DNA of 21,710 nucleotides from PZPK01 sp041590075. GTDB taxonomy: Bacteria; Pseudomonadota; Gammaproteobacteria; Pseudomonadales; Oleiphilaceae. Positions 1 to 8,304 of the stretch are shown here, one piece after another; positions within the stretch are counted from its first letter, which is position 1, and every line of letters starts with the position of its first letter. The translations under genes and the position numbers were made by a program. The DNA is taken from assembly GCA_041590075.1 (NCBI GenBank), contig JBFHUL010000060.1, positions 1 to 21,710 on the forward strand. The letters run 5' to 3'. Under the pieces are notes generated by a model. The model worked only from the letters and a program-made list of their open reading frames with translations, did no database searches and was not told the DNA's origin.

Positions 1-80
1 ACACCCTGAACGATTGACCCGGGGGTCATATCTATTTCTTTCAGGCTCTCTTCAAATAACTCAGCAAAGCTCTCGCTCAT
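1..80 (-). CDS. rpsA: 30S ribosomal protein S1, N-terminal fragment (cut by window edge)
   Basis: Only the first 26 codons are inside the window. They read MSESFAELFEESLKEIDMTP and continue with GSIVQG, the familiar N-terminus of S1, where the first OB-fold begins. S1 binds mRNA on the 30S subunit and helps initiation. The ATG is at 78-80, preceded at a good distance by a Shine-Dalgarno AGGAAA. The position directly after cmk is the usual gammaproteobacterial arrangement (cmk-rpsA-ihfB). Identification rests on the N-terminus and synteny together. Confidence 0.93.
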   Translation of the reverse strand, partial: MSESFAELFEESLKEIDMTPGSIVQG

Positions 81-184
81 TACATTTCCTGTGATTAATG
101 GAATCCGTATCACCAGTTAATACGGGTTATTCACGTTAAGGCGACCTGCGCTACTGGCAACGTAATCAGGCCGCTCGGCTCGGG
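81..184 (-). promoter_or_regulatory. cmk-rpsA intergenic leader with small hairpin
   Basis: This 104-base gap would carry the rpsA leader. A perfect 6-bp inverted repeat (CCGTAT at 105-110, ATACGG at 120-125, 9-base loop) lies about 25 bases before the rpsA start codon. In E. coli the rpsA leader is structured and S1 represses its own translation, so this hairpin could be part of such a structure. No convincing -35/-10 pair was found, so rpsA may also be read from upstream. The regulatory role is inference only. Confidence 0.3.
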
Positions 185-877
185 TTAAGCTTCTTTGTTG
201 ACAAGTTTGGCATCAACTAAAGCCAGAACCTGCGCTAAAACTTCTTCAATAGAAAGGCTTGTAGTATCCAGTGTGACGGCGTCATCCGCCGGTCTCATCG
301 GCGCATTTGCGCGACCCATATCCCGGGCATCCCGCTCTTCTATCTCCCGCAAAAGGGTCGCGATTCTAACATCTTCCCCCTGAGCCATCAACTGCTTATA
401 GCGTCGTTCGGCACGCGCCTCGGCCGAGGCAATCATAAAGATTTTTACCGTCGCATCCGGAAATACCACCGTACCCATATCTCGCCCATCGGCCACCAGG
501 CCCGGCGCCAGACGAAAATCACGCTGGCGCTGCAGCAAAGCGGCGCGCACTTCGGGCAGCGCAGCGACCATCGAAGCATTGTTACCACTGGTTTCGGTAC
601 GCAATTCCTTACTCACATCTTCGCCCTCCAGAATCACCTTCACTGGCTCACCAAAGTCCGAAGCCTTGAATTCGATATCCAGCCCCGAGGCACATTCGGC
701 AACTGCAGCTTCGTCCTGCAAGTCGATCCCTTTACGGCTGGCAGCCAGGGCAGTCAGACGATACAAGGCACCACTATCAAGCAAGTGCCAGCCCAGCTTT
801 TTAGCTACCAGCTGACAAATGGAACCCTTGCCGGAACCACTGGGACCATCAATGGTGAGAACCGGAACCTCACTCAT
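185..877 (-). CDS. cmk: Cytidylate kinase
   Basis: Phosphorylates CMP and dCMP to the diphosphates using ATP, a cytoplasmic step of pyrimidine salvage and DNA precursor supply. The 230-residue length is normal for bacterial Cmk. The N-terminus has the P-loop IDGPSGSGKGS (residues 9-19), and the DGRDMGTVVFPDA stretch in the middle is the conserved Cmk substrate-binding segment. The ATG overlaps the stop codon of the tyrA-aroA fusion as ATGA (874-877), with AGAGG about 10 bases upstream, which suggests coupled translation. It lies directly before rpsA as in most gammaproteobacteria. It ends in TAA with no hairpin terminator, so read-through into rpsA is plausible. Confidence 0.97.
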   Translation of the reverse strand: MSEVPVLTIDGPSGSGKGSICQLVAKKLGWHLLDSGALYRLTALAASRKGIDLQDEAAVAECASGLDIEFKASDFGEPVKVILEGEDVSKELRTETSGNNASMVAALPEVRAALLQRQRDFRLAPGLVADGRDMGTVVFPDATVKIFMIASAEARAERRYKQLMAQGEDVRIATLLREIEERDARDMGRANAPMRPADDAVTLDTTSLSIEEVLAQVLALVDAKLVNKEA

Positions 878-3096
878 GCCCCCGCCTCTTTAACACTCAA
901 GTTGAAGCCCACCTGCGTGGCCAACTCAACAAAATTGGGAAAAGACGTTGCCACATTGGCGCAATCATTAATCGTAATGTCACCATCGGCACGCAATGCT
1001 GCCACGGCGAAGGACATCGCAATACGGTGATCCCCATGACTATGCACCGTACCACCGGTCATTTTACTGCCATTGATCACAATACCATCGGGCTTCACTT
1101 CGGTACGCACTCCCAGCTGCGCAAGACCATCAGCCATTACCTGAATGCGATCACTCTCTTTCACACGCAGCTCTTCAGCACCGCTCAGTATTGTGCGCCC
1201 TTCAGCGCATACCGCGGCAATAAACAGTACCGGAAATTCGTCAATGGCGAGCGGTACCTGATCTTCAGGTATATCGATGCCTTTCAAGGGTGCATATTTG
1301 ACGCGTAGATCCCCCACAGGCTCACCACCCACTTCGCGCTCGTTGGAGATCTCGATGTCAGCCCCCATCAATCGCAAGACATTAATAACACCGACACGGG
1401 TTGGGTTCAGGCCCACGTGCTCCAACGTCAGGTCTGCGCCGGGCGTGATTGAGGCGGCCACGAGAAAAAAGGCCGCGGAAGAAATATCGGCCGGCACATC
1501 AATCTTACCCGCCCGCATGCCGCCCCCACCGCGAATAATCGCCGTTGCCCCCTCACGCTTAACCTCATAACCAAAGCCATTGAGCATGCGCTCGGTGTGG
1601 TCCCGAGTGGGCGCCGGCTCAGTGACCCGAGTTTCACCTTCGGCATACATGCCAGCCAGCAGCAAGCAGGACTTCACCTGGGCACTGGCCATCGGCATAT
1701 CGTAACTGATACCTTTCAGTCGCTGCCCGCCTTTGATTTTTAGTGGCGGACGCCCCCCCTCTCCGGATTCGATAACGGCCCCCATAGTACGCAACGGCGC
1801 CGCGACACGCTCCATAGGGCGCTTCGATAAAGACTCATCACCTGTGAGTTCAGTATCAAACGACTGCCCCGCCAGCAAACCGGAAAACAAGCGCATTCCG
1901 GTACCAGAGTTACCCAGATAAATGGGCCCCGGAGGTGCCTGCAGGCCATGCAAACCTACACCATGAATGCGCACCCGACCTTTATCCGGACCTTCAATCA
2001 CCACACCCATGTCCCTGAAGGCCTGCAAAGTAGCCAAGGCATCTTCACCCTCCAGAAAGCCCTCTACTTCCGTCACACCCTCTGCCAACGCGCCCAACAT
2101 GATGGAACGGTGGGACATGGACTTATCTCCGGCCACACGAATGCGACCCTGCACACGACCGCCAGCCTGCGCGGTAAAAACAACATTTTTAGTATTCATG
2201 GTATTGGTATAGGACTGTCCGGAAAGAATCTTGGTAAAGTGTTCACGCGCTGCTCGCGCCCGCGTAAACACGCCTAAAAGGGTCTGACTGTCTCGTGTTT
2301 CGATGGCATGCCGCAAAGCCGCCAAATCCTGCGTAAAATGATCCAGTACTTTCAGCGTGGCATCACTGTTAGCGAGAAAAATATCGTGCCACATCAACGG
2401 ATCGCTGGCAGCGATGCGCGTAAAGTCTCGAAAACCGCCCGCAGCGTAACGAAAAATATCCTGATTATCCTCCTCTCCGGCGAGCGTATCTACCAGCGAA
2501 AAGGCTATCAAATGGGGTAAATGACTGGTTGCAGCCAACACCTCATCATGGTGCTTCACATCCATTTCCAGCACCGTGGCGCCACACGCTCGCCACATAT
2601 TCCGCACCACACTTAGCGCACTTTCGGCGGTGTGCGGCAAGGGCGTGAGTATAATCTTATGCTGCGCGAACAAGGCCTCATCCGCCGCGATCACACCGCT
2701 TTTTTCCGATCCTGCGATGGGATGCCCAGGCACCACAAAGTCGGGCACACAACCAAACACTTGCTCGACCGCAGCAACGAAGGCGCCCTTGACACTGCCG
2801 ACATCGGTGACAATCGCACCCGCCTTTAAGTGCGGCTTGACCTCAGCCAGCACATCCTTGAAGGCCTTGACCGGCACAGCGATCACCACCACATCCGCCT
2901 CGGCTACTGCATCGGCGATACTAGCCGCCGCCTCATGCACAACGCCCAGCTCCACGCCCAATCGTGCTTCATTGGCACGCGGTGTATACCCTACGGTATG
3001 ACCCACCACCCCCGCATGACGCAACGCCTTGCTCAGCGACCCTCCGATCAACCCAAGGCCGATAATTGCCAGTTTCTCTATTGCTACCGGAATCAT
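874..3096 (-). CDS. tyrA-aroA: Bifunctional prephenate dehydrogenase / 3-phosphoshikimate 1-carboxyvinyltransferase (EPSP synthase)
   Basis: A 740-residue fusion of two aromatic-pathway enzymes. Residues 1 to about 295 are NAD-dependent prephenate dehydrogenase: Rossmann motif GLGLIGGS (13-20), PGHPIAGSE (123-131) and HDEVLAATSHLPH (183-195). Residues from about 300 are EPSP synthase, which joins shikimate-3-phosphate and PEP: GDKSMSHR (323-330), GNSGTGMR (395-402), SAQVK (471-475), RDHTE (498-502), NPTR (564-567) and GDHRIAM (688-694). The reading frame extends 55 codons further upstream, inside hisC, but I chose the ATG at 3096 because it overlaps the hisC stop as ATGA and opens directly into the Rossmann fold. 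Pseudomonas carries the same fusion in the same place. The four short AroA motifs fit the class II EPSP synthase signature; glyphosate response cannot be read from the sequence alone. Confidence 0.95.
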   Translation of the reverse strand: MIPVAIEKLAIIGLGLIGGSLSKALRHAGVVGHTVGYTPRANEARLGVELGVVHEAAASIADAVAEADVVVIAVPVKAFKDVLAEVKPHLKAGAIVTDVGSVKGAFVAAVEQVFGCVPDFVVPGHPIAGSEKSGVIAADEALFAQHKIILTPLPHTAESALSVVRNMWRACGATVLEMDVKHHDEVLAATSHLPHLIAFSLVDTLAGEEDNQDIFRYAAGGFRDFTRIAASDPLMWHDIFLANSDATLKVLDHFTQDLAALRHAIETRDSQTLLGVFTRARAAREHFTKILSGQSYTNTMNTKNVVFTAQAGGRVQGRIRVAGDKSMSHRSIMLGALAEGVTEVEGFLEGEDALATLQAFRDMGVVIEGPDKGRVRIHGVGLHGLQAPPGPIYLGNSGTGMRLFSGLLAGQSFDTELTGDESLSKRPMERVAAPLRTMGAVIESGEGGRPPLKIKGGQRLKGISYDMPMASAQVKSCLLLAGMYAEGETRVTEPAPTRDHTERMLNGFGYEVKREGATAIIRGGGGMRAGKIDVPADISSAAFFLVAASITPGADLTLEHVGLNPTRVGVINVLRLMGADIEISNEREVGGEPVGDLRVKYAPLKGIDIPEDQVPLAIDEFPVLFIAAVCAEGRTILSGAEELRVKESDRIQVMADGLAQLGVRTEVKPDGIVINGSKMTGGTVHSHGDHRIAMSFAVAALRADGDITINDCANVATSFPNFVELATQVGFNLSVKEAGA

Positions 3097-4190
3097 AAAA
3101 CTTTGGCCATCGCCTCGAGAAAACGCGCATTTTCCTCTGCCAGACCGATTGAAACACGCAAATGATTCGGCATACCGTAATTTGCAACCGGCCGGACAAT
3201 CACACCTTCGCGCAGAAGCCGCTGATACAACGCAGCGCCATCCTGCTGCGTGTCGACACACACAAAGTTCCCTCGCGAGGGAATATAGGATAAGCCCAGT
3301 CGATCGAAGCCTTGCTCAAGCTGAAGCATACCCGCGGCATTCATTTCCACACTACGATGCAGATAGTCCTCATCCTCCAATACGGCAGTGGCAGCGGCGA
3401 GCGCCATCGCATTCACGTTGAAGGGTTGCCGCACACGATTCAGTATATCGGTGATCTCAGGGTGAGCGATCGCATAGCCCACACGCAGTGCCGCCAAGCC
3501 CCAGGCCTTGGAAAACGTACGGGTAATTATCAGGTTGCGAAAGTCCGACAGCAAAGCCATGCCATCCACCGCTTCGGCATTGTGCTGATATTCGATATAG
3601 GCCTCATCCAACACCACAATCACCTCTTCAGGCACTTGCTCGAGAAAGCTGCGCACCTCCGCCAGCGTCAACATTGTGCCGGTTGGGTTATTGGGATTGG
3701 CAATAAACACCAGTCGTGTTTTGTCACTAATCGCCGCCCGCATAGCATTCAGGTCATGCCCCCAGGATTTGGCGGGCACCACTTTGGCGCGTGCGTTCAC
3801 CGCCATCGTCGACAAGGCATAGACAGCAAACGCATATTGGGAATACACCACCTCGTAGCCCGGGCCGGCAAACGCTCGCGTGATGATATCCAACACATCA
3901 TTGGAACCATTTCCAAGCGTTACCATGGCAGGTGTCACAGAGAGCTTGCTGGACAAGGCGGCCTTCAGCGCAAAACCGTTTCCATCGGGGTAACGGCACA
4001 GTTGAGACGCAGCCGCTTCCATCGCTGATAAAGCTTTCTGGCTGGGCCCCAGAGGATTCTCATTACTGGCGAGTTTGACGATATCGCGAATACCGAGTTC
4101 TCGCTCAAGTTCGTCGCTGGGCTTTCCAGGCTGATACGGTTGGAGAGCAGCCACACCTGGCATGGCCAGCTCTAAGAAATCACAGCTCAT
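3093..4190 (-). CDS. hisC: Histidinol-phosphate aminotransferase
   Basis: A PLP-dependent class I/II aminotransferase that makes histidinol phosphate from imidazole-acetol phosphate. Family members at this locus (HisC2 in Pseudomonas) may also act on aromatic keto acids. The 365 residues open with MSCDFLELAMPGV, typical of this subgroup. Visible motifs are ASNENPLGPS (41-50), ANPNNPTGT (164-172), DEAY (195-198), the PLP lysine K228 in TFSKAWGLAALR, and the C-terminal substrate-phosphate arginine in HLRVSIG (R345). The ATG at 4190 has GGGGAT upstream. It lies between pheA (68-base gap) and tyrA-aroA (4-base overlap), so a role in phenylalanine/tyrosine transamination is as plausible as one in histidine synthesis. 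I cannot see whether another hisC exists in the his operon. Confidence 0.94.
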   Translation of the reverse strand: MSCDFLELAMPGVAALQPYQPGKPSDELERELGIRDIVKLASNENPLGPSQKALSAMEAAASQLCRYPDGNGFALKAALSSKLSVTPAMVTLGNGSNDVLDIITRAFAGPGYEVVYSQYAFAVYALSTMAVNARAKVVPAKSWGHDLNAMRAAISDKTRLVFIANPNNPTGTMLTLAEVRSFLEQVPEEVIVVLDEAYIEYQHNAEAVDGMALLSDFRNLIITRTFSKAWGLAALRVGYAIAHPEITDILNRVRQPFNVNAMALAAATAVLEDEDYLHRSVEMNAAGMLQLEQGFDRLGLSYIPSRGNFVCVDTQQDGAALYQRLLREGVIVRPVANYGMPNHLRVSIGLAEENARFLEAMAKVL

Positions 4191-4258
4191 GTGATAGACA
4201 TCCCCAAATTGTTAGAACGACCTGCTCCAGCGAGATCTGGCAAATGGCTGATTGCAGA

Positions 4259-5353
4259 CTACAGAACACCGACCGGATAGGAACCAAGATGCTTGATCTC
4301 GACGGCATCAGGTGAAATCTCAGAAATCACGGCTTTCACGCGCGCGTCTTCGATGTGCCCCTCGAAATCGATATAGAAGACATACGCCCAGGTACCCGTA
4401 TTCGAAGGACGCGTTTCAAGCCGCGTCAGGCTCACATCATGACGATGAAAAGGCTCCAATACATGATAGAGCGCGCCAGGTTTGTTCTTTACCGAGACCA
4501 GAAGAGATGTTTTATCCTGACCACTCGGTGGCACGACTTCCGCCCCCACAACCAGAAAGCGCGTGGTATTGTCTGGCCGGTCTTCAATATTTTCGGCCAG
4601 CTTATGCAAGCCATAGCGCTCAGCAGCCATTTCTCCCGCAATCGCCGCTACGCCTTCTTCTTGCGTTGCAAGGCGCGCCGCCTCGGCATTGCTGCCTACC
4701 GCTACCCGTTCAATTTGCGGACAATGCGAATCCAGCCACTTTCGACATTGAGCCAACGACTGCTGATGGGCGTACACGCGCTTAATCTCACCCACATCCC
4801 GCTGCGCACCCGACAGCAAATGGTGATGTATGCGTAATTTCACCTCACCCGAAATATACAAGGGCGAATCGACGAAGCTGTCCAGAGTGTGGTTGACCAT
4901 GCCCTCTGTGGAGTTTTCCACGGGCACCACTCCATAGCTCGCCTGACCTGACTCTACTTCACGAAATACTTCATCGATGGCCGACAGAGGCTGCGCCTTC
5001 ACAAAGTGCCCGAAATGTTTCAAGGCTGCCGCATGCGTGAATGTACCCTCCGGACCAAGGAAGGCAACATTCATGGGTTTTTCGAGCGCCAAACAACAGG
5101 ACATAATCTCACGAAACAGCTTGCCCATATCCTCGCTGGGTAATGGGCCTGCATTGCGTTCCATGACAGCACGCAAGACCTGCGCTTCACGTTCAGGGCG
5201 ATAGTATTGCACCTCCTGCCCCTGCGCCGCCTGCTGCTTCACCGTGGCGACCTGTTGCGCGCAGCTGGCACGCGCATTAATCAGATCCTGAATTTGCCGA
5301 TCGATGCGATCTATCTGATCTCTCAATTCCGCCAGCTTGCTTTCATCACTCAT
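4259..5353 (-). CDS. pheA: Bifunctional chorismate mutase / prephenate dehydratase (P-protein)
   Basis: Converts chorismate to prephenate and then to phenylpyruvate, the committed route to phenylalanine. It has 364 residues in three domains. The AroQ chorismate mutase (about 1-90) has active-site residues R11, R28 and K39 at the E. coli positions. Prephenate dehydratase (about 95-272) shows VAFLGPEGTFTHAA, PVENSTEGMVNHT and the catalytic TRF in DNTTRFLVVG (T264). The ACT domain (about 282-362) has GALY and ETRP motifs that bind phenylalanine for feedback inhibition. A TTG at 5368 would add five residues, but the ATG at 5353 gives the family N-terminus. It starts only 23 bases after the gyrA stop; serC, expected here in Pseudomonas-like order, is missing. 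Confidence 0.96.
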   Translation of the reverse strand: MSDESKLAELRDQIDRIDRQIQDLINARASCAQQVATVKQQAAQGQEVQYYRPEREAQVLRAVMERNAGPLPSEDMGKLFREIMSCCLALEKPMNVAFLGPEGTFTHAAALKHFGHFVKAQPLSAIDEVFREVESGQASYGVVPVENSTEGMVNHTLDSFVDSPLYISGEVKLRIHHHLLSGAQRDVGEIKRVYAHQQSLAQCRKWLDSHCPQIERVAVGSNAEAARLATQEEGVAAIAGEMAAERYGLHKLAENIEDRPDNTTRFLVVGAEVVPPSGQDKTSLLVSVKNKPGALYHVLEPFHRHDVSLTRLETRPSNTGTWAYVFYIDFEGHIEDARVKAVISEISPDAVEIKHLGSYPVGVL

Positions 5354-5376
5354 CGCTACGAATACCAATCAATGGG

Positions 5377-8007
5377 CTACTGTGGGCTCGGACTTTCATC
5401 GTCAGACGCACTTGCCGTATCGACATCAGTCGGCGGCTCATCCCCACCCTCTACCACATTCAATTCATCGTCTTCAACGGCGCTTTCTTCAATGCGTTCA
5501 ACACCAACCAGACGCTCACCTTCCTGTGAAAGCTTGATCAATCGCACACCCTGCGTATTACGCCCCAATACCGACACCTCTTCACAGCGCGTGCGCACCA
5601 GCGTTCCCTTGTCGGAAATCAGCATCAACTCGTCGTTTTCAAACACCTGAACCGCACCAACCAGATCGCCATTACGCTCCGAACACTGCATCGCAATCAC
5701 GCCCTGCCCGCCACGACCGATCACCGAAAACTCATCCAGACGCGTGCGCTTGCCGTAGCCATTTTCACTGGCCACCAGCAGCACGCCATCTTCTTGAGGA
5801 ATGATCAAAGACACCACCTGGTGCTCAGGAGCCAGCTTGATACCCCGCACCCCGCGGGCTGTTCGCCCCATCGCGCGCACATCATTTTCTTTGAAACGAA
5901 TCATCTTACCCGAACTGCTCATCAGCATGATGTCGCGCTCGCCGTCTGTAATGGCCGTGCCAATGAGGGTATCGTCTTCATCCAGTGCCAGAGCTATCAG
6001 CCCACTGGAGCGTGGGCGGGCGAAGTTCTCAAGCGGCGTTTTCTTCACCGTACCGTGGGCGGTCGCCATAAACACGTAATGGTCGGCAGCATATTCGCGA
6101 ACCGGCAGGAAGGTGGTGATGCGCTCTCCTTCGGCCAAAGGCAAAATATTCACCATAGGGCGACCCTTCGACCCACGGCTTGCCTGCGGTATTTCAAACA
6201 CGCGCAGCCAGTACACCTTCCCCTTATTACTGAAACACAGGATCGTGTCGTGCGAATTGGCCACCAGCAGCTTCTCGATGAAATCCTCATCTTTCATGGA
6301 AGTCGCCGACTTACCGCGACCACCACGACGTTGCGCCTGATAGTCTTCGAGACGCTGCGTTTTGGCATAGCCCGCGTGAGAAATGGTTACCACCAGGTCT
6401 TCTTCGGTGATCAGGTCGGCAACGGTGAGATCTCGACGCGATGACATAATTTCGGAGCGGCGCTCATCGCCGTACTCATCGCGAATGGCTTCCAGCTCTT
6501 CGCGAATAACTTCCATCAAGCGTACCGGATCGCTCAAAATTGCCAATAATTCAGCAATGCGCTCCAGAATGTCGCGATACTCACTGATGAGTTTTTCGGT
6601 TTCCAAACCTGTCAGACGATGCAAGCGCATATTGAGAATTTCCTGCGCCTGCACTGGCGACAGGTAGTATTTACCATCATGCAAGCCGTACTGGGGCTCA
6701 AGATCGTCCGGACGACAGGCGTTTTCACCCGCTTTCTCTAGCATACCGGTCACCGCACCCGGCTCCCAAGCCTGCGCCAACAGCGCCTCCTTGGCCTCGG
6801 CCGAGGTGGGCGACTTCTTGATCAGCTCGATTACCGGATCAATGTTGGCCAGCGCAACCGTCAGACCTTCTAAAATATGGCCCCGCTCGCGTGCTTTGCG
6901 AAGTTCGAATACGGTACGACGTGTAACGACTTCGCGGCGGTGCTTGATAAAAATCTCAAGCGCCTGCTTGAGATTGATAGTCTTGGGCTCGCCATCAACA
7001 AGCGCGACCATATTGATACCAAACACATTTTCGAGCTGGGTTTGAGCAAACAGATTATTCATCACTACATCGGGCACTTCACCGCGACGCAGCTCAATCA
7101 CGATACGCATACCTTCTTTGTTCGACTCGTCGCGCAGCTCTGTAATGCCTTCAATTTTCTTGTCTTTTACCAGCTCGGCAATTTTCTCGATGAGGCGCGC
7201 CTTATTTACCTGATACGGAATCTCCGTAACGACAATGCGCTCTTTGCCATTCTTTTCGGATTCCACTTCGTAGCGCGCACGGAGGTATATCTTGCCACGC
7301 CCGGTGCGATAAGCCTCGATAATGCCAGCGCGACCATTAATGATGGCGGCAGTCGGAAAATCAGGGCCAGGAATAATTTCCATCAACTGATCAACGTCGG
7401 TATCCGGATCTTCCATCAAAGCCAAACAACCACTCACAACTTCGGTGAGATTGTGCGGTGGAATGTTGGTTGCCATCCCCACAGCGATACCCGAGGAGCC
7501 GTTCACCAGCAGGTTTGGCACCCGCGTCGGCAACACTTCTGGAATCTGTTCGGTGCCGTCGTAGTTAGGCACGAAATCGACGGTTTCTTTTTCAAGATCG
7601 GCTAACAGCGAATGCGCCAGTTTCTGCATACGAATTTCGGTATATCGCATCGCAGCCGGGTTATCGCCATCAATAGAGCCGAAGTTGCCCTGGCCATCCA
7701 CGAGGGTATAACGCAGAGAGAACGGTTGCGCCATACGTACGATCGTGTCGTAAACCGCAGAATCACCGTGCGGGTGATACTTACCGATCACATCCCCAAC
7801 CACGCGGGCAGATTTCTTGTACGCCTTGTTCCAGTCATTGCCCAGTTCGCTCATCGCAAACAGCACCCGACGGTGTACCGGTTTGAGGCCATCGCGGGCA
7901 TCGGGCAAGGCCCGGCCAACGATCACGCTCATGGCGTAATCAAGGTAGGACTGTTTAAGTTCGTCTTCGATATTAACGGGAAGGATTTCTTTCGCGTGCT
8001 CACCCAT
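5377..8007 (-). CDS. gyrA: DNA gyrase subunit A
   Basis: The breakage-reunion subunit of the type II topoisomerase that introduces negative supercoils; it works as A2B2 with GyrB. It has 876 residues, close to the E. coli length. The catalytic tyrosine is Y122 in AAMRYTE. The quinolone-resistance region has wild-type S83 and D87 in HPHGDSAVYDTIV, numbered exactly as in E. coli. The C-terminal beta-pinwheel carries the GyrA box QRRGGRG. The tail after the pinwheel is strongly acidic, ending in DDESPSPQ, as in other gammaproteobacterial GyrAs where the tail tunes wrapping. The ATG at 8007 has AGGAAC 9 bases upstream. It is the first gene of the left block and is probably transcribed from the divergent region 8008-8304, with read-through to pheA. 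Confidence 0.98.
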   Translation of the reverse strand: MGEHAKEILPVNIEDELKQSYLDYAMSVIVGRALPDARDGLKPVHRRVLFAMSELGNDWNKAYKKSARVVGDVIGKYHPHGDSAVYDTIVRMAQPFSLRYTLVDGQGNFGSIDGDNPAAMRYTEIRMQKLAHSLLADLEKETVDFVPNYDGTEQIPEVLPTRVPNLLVNGSSGIAVGMATNIPPHNLTEVVSGCLALMEDPDTDVDQLMEIIPGPDFPTAAIINGRAGIIEAYRTGRGKIYLRARYEVESEKNGKERIVVTEIPYQVNKARLIEKIAELVKDKKIEGITELRDESNKEGMRIVIELRRGEVPDVVMNNLFAQTQLENVFGINMVALVDGEPKTINLKQALEIFIKHRREVVTRRTVFELRKARERGHILEGLTVALANIDPVIELIKKSPTSAEAKEALLAQAWEPGAVTGMLEKAGENACRPDDLEPQYGLHDGKYYLSPVQAQEILNMRLHRLTGLETEKLISEYRDILERIAELLAILSDPVRLMEVIREELEAIRDEYGDERRSEIMSSRRDLTVADLITEEDLVVTISHAGYAKTQRLEDYQAQRRGGRGKSATSMKDEDFIEKLLVANSHDTILCFSNKGKVYWLRVFEIPQASRGSKGRPMVNILPLAEGERITTFLPVREYAADHYVFMATAHGTVKKTPLENFARPRSSGLIALALDEDDTLIGTAITDGERDIMLMSSSGKMIRFKENDVRAMGRTARGVRGIKLAPEHQVVSLIIPQEDGVLLVASENGYGKRTRLDEFSVIGRGGQGVIAMQCSERNGDLVGAVQVFENDELMLISDKGTLVRTRCEEVSVLGRNTQGVRLIKLSQEGERLVGVERIEESAVEDDELNVVEGGDEPPTDVDTASASDDESPSPQ

Positions 8008-8304
8008 GTGGATAGCGTTCCTATTTATTCTAGCTGTTTATTCTGACTGATTATTCGGCCCGCCCGACCATGCGGGGCCGCTGATACTCGCAGTTCGCCT
8101 CTTGCTTCACAGCCCTTGCCGAACACTTTTTGCAGCGCTCGGCAAACAACCGAAAGCGAATAAAACAAAGCAGCCGATTCTAGCACAGTTCCACCCCAAA
8201 AGTGACAGCCGCTAACGCTTAATTCGCGCAAAAACTGGAGGCTTTTTGCCAAGCATCTAAGCTGTATACACAGCCTTTCAAAAAGAGTGAGTTCTGAACG
8301 CGCC
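8008..8304. promoter_or_regulatory. Divergent intergenic region between gyrA and the response regulator
   Basis: A 297-base gap between two genes that point away from each other, with no coding signal. It must carry both promoters. Towards gyrA there is an extended -10 (TGCTAGAAT, 8177-8185) that would give a leader of about 160 bases. The leader contains two inverted repeats: TTGCCGA/TCGGCAA (8116-8122 and 8139-8145) and CGGCCC/GGGCCG (8056-8061 and 8075-8080). Neither is followed by a T-run, so they are not simple terminators. Towards the response regulator, TTTTTG (8243-8248), a 16-base spacer and TATACA (8265-8270) form a weak sigma70 candidate. Confidence 0.5.
8177..8185 (-). promoter_or_regulatory. 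Extended -10 element, likely gyrA promoter
   Basis: On the minus strand the bases read TGC-TAGAAT: an extended -10 TG plus a hexamer differing from TATAAT at one position. No good -35 is spaced correctly, which is acceptable for extended -10 promoters. Promoters with weak -35 boxes are common for gyr genes, which respond to supercoiling, but that link is inference here. The predicted start is near 8170, about 160 bases before the gyrA ATG. Confidence 0.4.

Noticed and set aside
3097..3261. A 55-codon N-terminal extension of the tyrA-aroA frame
   Set aside because: It lies wholly inside the hisC coding region; the ATG at 3096 overlaps the hisC stop as ATGA and opens directly into the Rossmann motif.
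3312..4028. 238-codon plus-strand open frame antisense to hisC
   Set aside because: Shadow of a strongly supported minus-strand gene; composition is His/Arg-rich and no family is recognisable.
5794..7605. Two long plus-strand open frames (5794-6444 and 6877-7605) antisense to gyrA
   Set aside because: gyrA is unambiguous across this stretch; the antisense frames have no ribosome site or recognisable domain.
7710..7800. Fluoroquinolone-resistance changes in gyrA
   Set aside because: S83 and D87 are both wild type.
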